This document shows, in pieces, positions 58,605-64,000 of a stretch of DNA of 64,000 nt. The notes under the pieces were generated by a model that was not told the DNA's origin, did not search any database, and saw nothing but the letters and a program-made list of their open reading frames with translations. The stretch comes from JARIHC01 sp035692985 (GTDB lineage Bacteria > Patescibacteriota > Saccharimonadia > Saccharimonadales > UBA4665), in contig DASSHG010000009.1 of NCBI GenBank assembly GCA_035692985.1, positions 212,747 to 276,746 of the forward strand. The letters are read 5' to 3'. The position numbers and the translations under genes are program-made. Numbering within the stretch: position 1 is the stretch's first letter; each line of letters opens with the position of its first letter.

Positions 58605-60815
58605 TTAAACCTGTAGCAGATTATCCAGCTGACGACTGATGTGCAGCAGGTCAATCCAGTCGCCGTCAAAGGCGATGTAATTGTTCGTCCAAGCCGGCGC
58701 GAATTTGTTTTTGAACTGTTCAAGGCCCTGGGCCGAGACAGCTTCGCTTATCAGTAGCCGGCCGAGAATTTTAATGACTTGCTCGGTGCGGGCAGTGGGT
58801 GAGGCTAGCGGCACAAAGCCCAGATCGAATTTTTGTTTGGCGCCCTCGCTGTGGAGCTGACTGATGGTATTGGCCAACAGCGCTGGCATGGCGTGGCCGT
58901 ATTCGGGCAGGAATCTCATCAGGTCAATAGTCGCCGCAGACAGGCTATTAAAAGTTGGCAGTTCGGTGGCAAAGGCGATTACCCGGCCATCGCGTCGCAA
59001 GAGATGCAAGCGGCAAGTCTGCAAGTAAGAAACATCAAAGTAGCCCAGAGCAAAGCCGCGCTCCACGTGATTCTGACGTTCCAGCCAGCTATCTGAAACC
59101 CGGCGCAGATCGGAAATCAGCCGCGGGCTGTGCGGCGGCCGCGCCAACCCGTATTGCCACCCCTGTTTTTGAGCTTTGTTAAGCACCCAGCGCCACCATT
59201 TTTTGCGCACCGTATATGAAGTAAACTCATCGATATCAACGATGGCGCTGGCACCAATCCGGAACAGCTTGTAGCCGGTTTTCTTATAATCGGCTTGGCG
59301 GCCGTCCTGGACCATCAGGAAGCAAGCCCGCCAGCCGCGGCTCCGGCAGTGTTCCAGGAATGCTTGCCGGGCCCCTTGGCGGCTAGCGGCGTTCTGGGCC
59401 ACCGGGTCAGCCAGCGCGAACGCCACATTGCCGGCCACGCGGTACGCGACCACCGAGCTATGATCGGCGCTCCACCAGTAGCTCTTGGGCTGGGGCCAGA
59501 ATTTAAAATAATCTTCGCTGGAGTTACTGCCTTTCTCCAAAAGCGCTAATAACTGTTGCCGGTCTTGCTCATTAGCCGGCTTGAGCAACGGTTTCTGCGG
59601 TCTGAACAACGATACCAGCACGGCCAGTAGCAGCGTTAAGCCGGCAACATTCAGTACCTGCCCCAATAGGCGGTGCGGCAGCGGCCCCAGATCGTTCACG
59701 ATGTCGAATAAGAAAAGATGCCGCGCGAAATGGCTGATATTTATATTCAAAGTATCTATATCCTGATGATGCTTGAACCGGAAAGCGATTATGCCGATAC
59801 ACAGCGCGATCACCGCGGCCAGAACTACCACAGCCAGCTTTTTCAGCCGTTCCCTAAGCTCTTCGACGGATGTCAACCGATCGAACATGCCACGCCGCAT
59901 AAACAGCCCGGCCGCGGTCAGGCCGTACAGTAGAACCAGCAAGCTATTGGGCACTATCACCGCGTATTTCAATGTCTCTAGCCATAGCAGCAACGAGGCC
60001 AGCTGCCAAGCCCGGTATTCACCGCGCCATAAGTGACGGCTGATATACATCAAAACGATGCCGACCGCGACGCCGTGCTGACTGAACCAGGCGGTATTAT
60101 TACCGAAGTAAGCGGAACTCAATTTGCTAATTTCCTCAACGTTCCGGATGGCGCTCATGACAGCTATGAAGCCGCCCAGGAATATCCAAGCAGTAATAAG
60201 ATGTACGATGATACGCCGCCGGCTGGCCGCGGCGTTCCGCAAAGTTTCGCCGGTCAGGCTCGGCACGATGCTAGCCACCCACACAGTCACTGCTATCTCA
60301 TACGTAAATTGTAGTAGTGTATTGCCGGTCTCGGTGGTCAACTGCCCGATGATGAAGATGATGACCCAAAGCAGCTGGATCAGCAAGACGGTTCTGGCCC
60401 AGGGTACTTTTTTAAAGGCCCAGATGGCGCTCAAAATTACTAGGGACAGGGTCGTAACGACCGATTCGCCGGAGTGCACCACCCGTGTCACGCCCGATGA
60501 AGGAAAAACAACGTCAATCAGTGAGCCGAGCGCGATGATGCCTAGTAAAACCAGGCTTGGTGTATACAGTCCAGGCGCTGGCGCGGCATCGTGTTTCCGC
60601 CGGACTATAATCCATACGGCCAAACCTAGCACCAGCGCCGCGAAGACATCGCATAATCTAAACAGCCAGGACCACGGCTGTCCGGCATCTTCGTACTGGC
60701 TAATAAAGGTAATTTTGGTAGAAAGACTGTGGTTCAGGCTTGGCCCAAGCAGCCAGCTGAGGCTAAGCACTACATACAAGAATTGCCATCTTTCCCAAGT
60801 TAGATAACGTCGCAT
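58605..60815 (-). CDS. MprF-like phosphatidylglycerol lysyltransferase (DUF2156)
   Basis: 736 residues from ATG 60813-60815; TATAAT (60823-60828) lies 7 nt upstream, so the longer frame is not used. About 12 N-terminal membrane spans (~10-400), then a GNAT-like DUF2156 catalytic domain (~420-735; KSYWWSADHSSVVAYRVAGNVAFALADPV in parts, ERQNHVERGFALGYFD, FATELPTFNSLSAATIDLMRF, FDLGFVPLAS). In Firmicutes MprF adds lysine or alanine from aminoacyl-tRNA to phosphatidylglycerol and flips it, giving resistance to cationic peptides. Divergent from the PCD-RNase H gene. Confidence 0.85.
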   Translation of the reverse strand: MRRYLTWERWQFLYVVLSLSWLLGPSLNHSLSTKITFISQYEDAGQPWSWLFRLCDVFAALVLGLAVWIIVRRKHDAAPAPGLYTPSLVLLGIIALGSLIDVVFPSSGVTRVVHSGESVVTTLSLVILSAIWAFKKVPWARTVLLIQLLWVIIFIIGQLTTETGNTLLQFTYEIAVTVWVASIVPSLTGETLRNAAASRRRIIVHLITAWIFLGGFIAVMSAIRNVEEISKLSSAYFGNNTAWFSQHGVAVGIVLMYISRHLWRGEYRAWQLASLLLWLETLKYAVIVPNSLLVLLYGLTAAGLFMRRGMFDRLTSVEELRERLKKLAVVVLAAVIALCIGIIAFRFKHHQDIDTLNINISHFARHLFLFDIVNDLGPLPHRLLGQVLNVAGLTLLLAVLVSLFRPQKPLLKPANEQDRQQLLALLEKGSNSSEDYFKFWPQPKSYWWSADHSSVVAYRVAGNVAFALADPVAQNAASRQGARQAFLEHCRSRGWRACFLMVQDGRQADYKKTGYKLFRIGASAIVDIDEFTSYTVRKKWWRWVLNKAQKQGWQYGLARPPHSPRLISDLRRVSDSWLERQNHVERGFALGYFDVSYLQTCRLHLLRRDGRVIAFATELPTFNSLSAATIDLMRFLPEYGHAMPALLANTISQLHSEGAKQKFDLGFVPLASPTARTEQVIKILGRLLISEAVSAQGLEQFKNKFAPAWTNNYIAFDGDWIDLLHISRQLDNLLQV

Positions 60816-60859
60816 ACCGTTAATTATAGACACATAAATCATGATAAGATGTAGGTTAG

Positions 60860-61546
60860 ATGTGGAAAGAAACCAAACACGGGCTGTACAAACAGTTCAA
60901 TTTCGAAAATTTCAAACAGGCTTGGCTTTTTATGAACCAGGTGGCCGAGCTGGCTGAGGAATTTCAGCATCATCCACGCTGGGAGAACGAATGGAATGTG
61001 GTGCAAATCTGGCTGATCACGCACGAGGGCGGCAAAAAAATCACCGAGAAAGACCGTGAACTGGCCGAAGCGATCGATAGCGTGGCCGCCGGCCACGCGC
61101 CGGAGCAAGCGGCCGCCGTGGAGCCGCGGGCCCACCCCGAAAAGGTTAAAATCTTCTCCGATGGCGGTTCGCGCGGCAATCCCGGTCCGTCGGCCAGCGG
61201 TTTCGTGGTGCTGGACATGGAGGACAATGTGTTGGTCGATAAGGGCATCTACCTGGGCGTGACTACTAACAACCAGGCCGAATACACCTCTTTGAAACTG
61301 GCGCTGGAAGAGTGCAAGAAGATGGGCGTGCAAGAGGTCCAGGTTTATATGGACAGCCTACTGGTGATCAATCAGATGAAAGGCATCTTCAAGGTGAAAA
61401 ACCGCGATCTGTGGCCGTTGCACGATGCTATCAAGCAGCTGGCAAAAGGTTTCAAAAAAATCGAATTTAATCATGTACCGCGCGAACTCAACAAGCTGGC
61501 CGACGCGGCGGTAAACCGCGCCCTGGACGACCACCTCAGCCAGTGA
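60860..61546 (+). CDS. Fusion of a PCD-like domain and ribonuclease HI
   Basis: 228 residues. Residues ~1-75 match pterin-4a-carbinolamine dehydratase (DCoH): FKQAWLFMNQVAELAEEFQHHPRW, then NVVQIWLITHEGG and ITEKDRELAEAID, with the HHP and TH catalytic positions. After an Ala/Pro linker, residues ~95-225 are RNase HI: FSDGGSRGNPGPSASGF (first Asp), NNQAEYTSLKLAL (Glu), VQVYMDSLLVINQMKG (second Asp), HVPRELNKLADAAVNRAL (final Asp). One continuous frame. TAAGAT (60845-60850) lies 9 nt before the ATG. Confidence 0.9.
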   Translation: MWKETKHGLYKQFNFENFKQAWLFMNQVAELAEEFQHHPRWENEWNVVQIWLITHEGGKKITEKDRELAEAIDSVAAGHAPEQAAAVEPRAHPEKVKIFSDGGSRGNPGPSASGFVVLDMEDNVLVDKGIYLGVTTNNQAEYTSLKLALEECKKMGVQEVQVYMDSLLVINQMKGIFKVKNRDLWPLHDAIKQLAKGFKKIEFNHVPRELNKLADAAVNRALDDHLSQ

Positions 61547-61566
61547 CAAACCTACAACGTTTATGC

Positions 61567-61572
61567 TATAAT
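61567..61572 (+). promoter_or_regulatory. rnpB promoter -10 (TATAAT)
   Basis: TATAAT with start predicted at 61579, exactly the first base of the RNase P RNA P1 stem; a calibration of -10 to start distance for this genome. Confidence 0.75.
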
Positions 61573-61578
61573 GACAGA

Positions 61579-61961
61579 GGCCAGATTATTGGCTGATCGC
61601 GTGCGCCAGGCGGCGTACGAGGAAAGTCCGGGCAGCATAGGGAGGGGCAGTCGCTAACGGCGACCGGGCGCAAGCCTAGGGAAAGTGCCACAGAAACTAT
61701 ACTACCGTGAGTTTAACACAAGCGGAAAAGGTGAAAAGAGTAGGGTAAGAGCCTACAATTTATATCAGTGATGATATAAAGTGGTAAACCCTGTCTGCTG
61801 CAAGGAGATGGATCCTTTGAGCCTAAAGCTCAAAGCTTCCCGCTAAGGTTTCATCAGTAGAACCGCTCGAGTTTGCCGGCAACGGCAGACCTAGATAGAT
61901 GATCAGCTCGGCCGCGCTTAGGCGCGGCTATGACAAAACCCGGCTTACAGATAATCTGGCC
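61579..61961 (+). ncRNA. rnpB: RNase P RNA
   Basis: About 383 nt, bacterial type A-like. P1 closes as GGCCAGATTAT (61579-61589) with ATAATCTGGCC (61951-61961). Conserved GAGGAAAGTCCGGGC (CR-I) at 61619-61633, ACAGAAACTATAC and AAGGTGAAAAGAGTAGGGTAAGAG in the centre, GGTAAACCC region, and ACCTAGATAGATGA (CR-V) with the GACAAAACCCGGCTTACAG 3' section. Processes tRNA 5' ends. Confidence 0.95.
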
Positions 61962-61968
61962 AACCAAG

Positions 61969-61998
61969 AACCCGCCCGCCACCCGCTGGCGGGTTTTT
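61969..61998 (+). terminator. rnpB terminator
   Basis: AACCCGCC paired with GGCGGGTT, with further pairing in the loop, then T5; 8 nt after the RNA. Confidence 0.85.
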
Positions 61999-62006
61999 GC
62001 TTATGC

Positions 62007-62035
62007 TTGCAGGTTATCTCCGAACACTTTAGAGT
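62007..62035 (+). promoter_or_regulatory. purD promoter
   Basis: TTGCAG (62007-62012), 17 bp, TAGAGT (62030-62035), 6 nt before GTG 62042; leaderless. Confidence 0.6.
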
Positions 62036-62041
62036 AAGAAT

Positions 62042-63343
62042 GTGAAAACCATGATAGTCGGGAGTGGCGGCCGCGAACATGCTTTGGCAGTAGCCTGCCA
62101 TGCGCAGGACGCGGAATTATTCTTTAGCCACGCCAATGCCGGTATGGAACGACTCGGTACTGACCTGGATCTCCAGCAGGGACGTTTTATTATATCCGCA
62201 GCCCGTCAAAACGACATAGAACTGGCCGTGATTGGCCCAGAACAGCCGCTGTTAGCTGGTTTGGCTGACGGCTTCCGGGCTGAAGGCGTGCCGACAGTAG
62301 GCGCCAGCTCAGCAATGGCTCGTTTAGAGGGCAGCAAGTCATTTGCCACTGGTTTTATGCAGAGGTACGGAGTACCCCATCCAGATACCTTGGTTACCGC
62401 CAGCTTGGAAGAAGCGGAAAAATATGTCAACTCCCGAAAGGCCCGAGAATACGTGATCAAAGCGGACGGCGTAGCCGCCGGCAAAGGTGTTAAACTGCCC
62501 AAAAACCGTCCAGAAGCGCAACAAATTGTAACCGGTATGATGAGCGGAACGATGTTTGGCGAGGCGGGCCAAATCATTAATTTTCAAGACTGTTTGCACG
62601 GTGAAGAAGTATCCATGATAGCTCTTTTGGATGGCAAAAAAGCCCATGTCTTGGGTCTAGCCCAAGATTACAAGCGTTTACTAGATGGGGATAAAGGGCC
62701 TAACACCGGAGGTATGGGATCGTATTCGCCGGTATCACCGGGTATATTGGACGACCGGCAAACAGGATTGATGTATGAAGCGCTAGATAATACCTTGAAC
62801 GGCTTAAACAGGGAGGGGATTAACTCACCAGGCTTTTTATATATCGGATTTATGCTGGCTGATGAGTTTGACGGAGACCCCGTAGTCTTAGAATATAACG
62901 TTCGTCCAGGTGATCCTGAAACCCAGGTTATCGTGCCGTTATTACAGGATGCCGGCGTAGATGTGCCGGAGCTTTTACGGATGGCTGCCCATGGCCAGCT
63001 GGAAGGCGACAAGATTAGTACGGCTCGGCGTTCTGGCCAATTCGCCTTGAGCGTTTGCTTGGCCGCTGAAGGATACCCCGACAATCCTAAAACGAATGAC
63101 CCTGTTTATAGCGTAAATGGAAGTTCGGACCTTAAGGTTTATCATGGCGCCACGCAGTATCGCTATGATGACGGTGGCCGGATATTCACGGTGGGCGGCA
63201 GGGTGCTTTATCCGACCAGTCTGGGAGATACACCTGCTGAAGCCGCTGGCAGAGTCTATTCAGCTATAGGTGATGAGATATCTTTTAAGGGTATGCAATA
63301 CCGCCAAGATATAGGCCACCAAGCTATCGCGGCTTCACGATGA
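62042..63343 (+). CDS. purD: Phosphoribosylamine-glycine ligase (GARS)
   Basis: 433 residues, full length, from GTG 62042. N-domain MIVGSGGREHALAVA, ATP-grasp domain with VIKADGVAAGKGVKLP and EEVSMIALLDGKK, catalytic LEYNVRPGDPETQVIVPLL (usual EFNVRFGDPE, with Phe replaced by Pro), and C-domain. Second step of purine synthesis, joining glycine to phosphoribosylamine. No other purine genes are nearby; it is flanked by rnpB and ribosomal genes. Slightly more AT-rich than neighbours. Confidence 0.93.
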   Translation: MKTMIVGSGGREHALAVACHAQDAELFFSHANAGMERLGTDLDLQQGRFIISAARQNDIELAVIGPEQPLLAGLADGFRAEGVPTVGASSAMARLEGSKSFATGFMQRYGVPHPDTLVTASLEEAEKYVNSRKAREYVIKADGVAAGKGVKLPKNRPEAQQIVTGMMSGTMFGEAGQIINFQDCLHGEEVSMIALLDGKKAHVLGLAQDYKRLLDGDKGPNTGGMGSYSPVSPGILDDRQTGLMYEALDNTLNGLNREGINSPGFLYIGFMLADEFDGDPVVLEYNVRPGDPETQVIVPLLQDAGVDVPELLRMAAHGQLEGDKISTARRSGQFALSVCLAAEGYPDNPKTNDPVYSVNGSSDLKVYHGATQYRYDDGGRIFTVGGRVLYPTSLGDTPAEAAGRVYSAIGDEISFKGMQYRQDIGHQAIAASR

Positions 63344-63364
63344 CCTAACTAGTAAATACTAATA

Positions 63365-63709
63365 CTATTGTTTGGCGGCTTTGACAACTTCGGTGAAAGC
63401 TTTTGGCTGGTTGACGGCCAGTTCGGCCAGGATTTTGCGGTCCAGCTCTACGTTAGTGGCTTTCAGGCCGGCAATTAACTTGCTGTAAGTAGTGCCGTTT
63501 AGGCGGGCGGCGGCGTTGATGCGGGCATTCCACAGCTGGCGGAAGGTGCGCTTGCGATTCTTGCGGTCGCGGGTGGCGTAGACCAGCGATTTAGTGATAG
63601 CCTGCTTGCCGCGGCGCGGACTGACCCTGTGGGGGCGCGACATGCCTTTGGTGGCCTTGCGGATCTTGTTGTGTCGTTTGTGGGCGGTGACGCCTCTTTT
63701 TACACGCAT
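63365..63709 (-). CDS. rplT: 50S ribosomal protein L20 (bL20)
   Basis: 114 residues. Basic N-terminal extension (MRVKRGVTAHKRHNKIRKAT) and the globular part WNARINAAARLNGTTYSKLI with RKILAELAV. Assembly protein of the large subunit and, in many bacteria, translational repressor of its own operon. Four bp after rpmI, order infC-rpmI-rplT. Confidence 0.97.
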   Translation of the reverse strand: MRVKRGVTAHKRHNKIRKATKGMSRPHRVSPRRGKQAITKSLVYATRDRKNRKRTFRQLWNARINAAARLNGTTYSKLIAGLKATNVELDRKILAELAVNQPKAFTEVVKAAKQ

Positions 63710-63713
63710 AAAA

Positions 63714-63908
63714 TTATACTCCTAAGCTCCGTTTAACATTGCGGGCCGCCCGGCCGGTTCGAGTCGTCAGGCCGGTCAGCGCGCGCTTGCGGCCGCCGCG
63801 TTTCTTACGTAGAAAGTGATTCATGTTGGGGTGGCCGGCACGTACTTTGCCATTCTTGGTAATCCGGACGCGGTCCTTGGTGCCGCTATGCGTCTTCAGT
63901 TTGGGCAT
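63714..63908 (-). CDS. rpmI: 50S ribosomal protein L35 (bL35)
   Basis: 64 residues: PKLKTHSGTKDRVRITKNGKV and RAGHPNMNHFLRKKRGGRKRAL in part. GAGGATAATC precedes the ATG. The upstream gene on the same strand seems to overlap its first codons. Confidence 0.97.
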   Translation of the reverse strand: MPKLKTHSGTKDRVRITKNGKVRAGHPNMNHFLRKKRGGRKRALTGLTTRTGRAARNVKRSLGV

Positions 63909-64000
63909 GATTATCCTCTTGATTCTCCTCTTGTTCTTCTTGATTGGTCCGGTATGCCACCGGACCTTTGCCGCTGGCGCGGGCTACGAAGTTTAATTGT
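63886..64000 (-). CDS. C-terminal end of the gene before rpmI, probably infC, partial
   Basis: A frame entering from the right edge reads LNFVARASGKGPVAYRTNQ and then a Glu/Gln/Asp-rich tail, stopping at TAG 63886-63888, inside rpmI (about 23 bp overlap). By synteny this should be infC (IF3); the acidic tail is not typical of IF3 and the visible 37 residues are insufficient. An alternative frame stops 3 bp before rpmI but reads as unnatural Arg/Ser-rich sequence. Confidence 0.4.
   Translation of the reverse strand, partial: QLNFVARASGKGPVAYRTNQEEQEENQEDNHAQTEDA

Noticed and set aside
1..64000. CRISPR array, prophage or insertion sequence
   Set aside because: No regularly spaced repeats, cas, transposase or phage structural genes; the only recombinase looks like a housekeeping Xer protein.
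1..64000. UGA recoded to Gly (Absconditabacteria/Gracilibacteria code)
   Set aside because: TGA terminates several well-defined genes at the expected length (pilM, pilB, thrS) and no gene needs read-through.

Overview
The window reads as a chromosomal segment of a Candidatus Saccharibacteria (TM7)-like member of the Patescibacteria/CPR. This is inferred from gene content and protein style: a lone tyrosine recombinase, a complete type IV pilus locus with many secreted or membrane proteins, very compact housekeeping operons, short or degenerate versions of several core proteins (TlyA without S4, ThrRS without TGS, UDG without Fe-S cysteines, a DHH protein without its catalytic motif), and almost no biosynthesis apart from a lone purD. 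TGA is used as an ordinary stop (pilM, thrS, NodB protein region), so the UGA recoding of Absconditabacteria/Gracilibacteria does not apply. No phage, IS element or CRISPR array is visible.

Layout. 1-9.5 kb: rpsT (minus), DHH-like protein, truB, rpsO, pnp with a structured leader, uracil-DNA glycosylase, RNase J, two small unknown genes. 9.5-18 kb: ftsK, the rpsF-ssb-rpsR-efp-tlyA-phosphoribosyltransferase operon, a Crp/Fnr regulator divergent from a PH-domain gene with a CRP-type palindrome between them, ychF. 17.8-18.5 kb: a 673-nt gene-free interval closed by a perfect 14-bp inverted repeat and filled with strong helices, which I interpret as a large structured non-coding RNA. 18.5-24.5 kb: DUF1697, a divergent MmpL/MFS efflux pair, a secreted protein whose gene is enclosed by an inverted repeat, a polysaccharide deacetylase. 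24.5-41.6 kb: a 1576-residue surface protein followed by pilM-N-O-small protein-pilB-pilT-pilC-pilins-pilD-minor pilins. 41.6-50.5 kb: XerC/D-like recombinase, ndk, PH-domain and parvulin membrane proteins, a G1-type peptidase, tRNA genes, an HExxxH metalloprotein, a processive glycosyltransferase, nrdR. 50.5-64 kb: small genes, tRNAs, thrS with a terminator-bearing leader, an alkyltransferase-like protein, a tandem homologous RNA hairpin element, miaA, rpmB, an M50 protease, an MprF-like enzyme, a PCD-RNase H fusion, rnpB, purD, rplT-rpmI and the end of the preceding gene.

How it works together. Most transcription units show a sigma70-like promoter whose -10 hexamer lies only 5-10 nt before the start codon, so many mRNAs should be leaderless, whereas genes inside operons and a few genes with 5' leaders carry Shine-Dalgarno sites. 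The pilus locus, the large surface protein, the deacetylase, the G1 peptidase, the glycosyltransferase and the MprF-like protein together describe an organism that invests in surface attachment and envelope modification. The most unusual items are the 673-nt RNA candidate (17828-18500), the tandem hairpin element with compensatory changes (53863-53974), the inverted repeat that can mask the ribosome-binding site at 22921, two small genes that appear to start at AUU, and a leaderless mini-ORF coupled to pilM.
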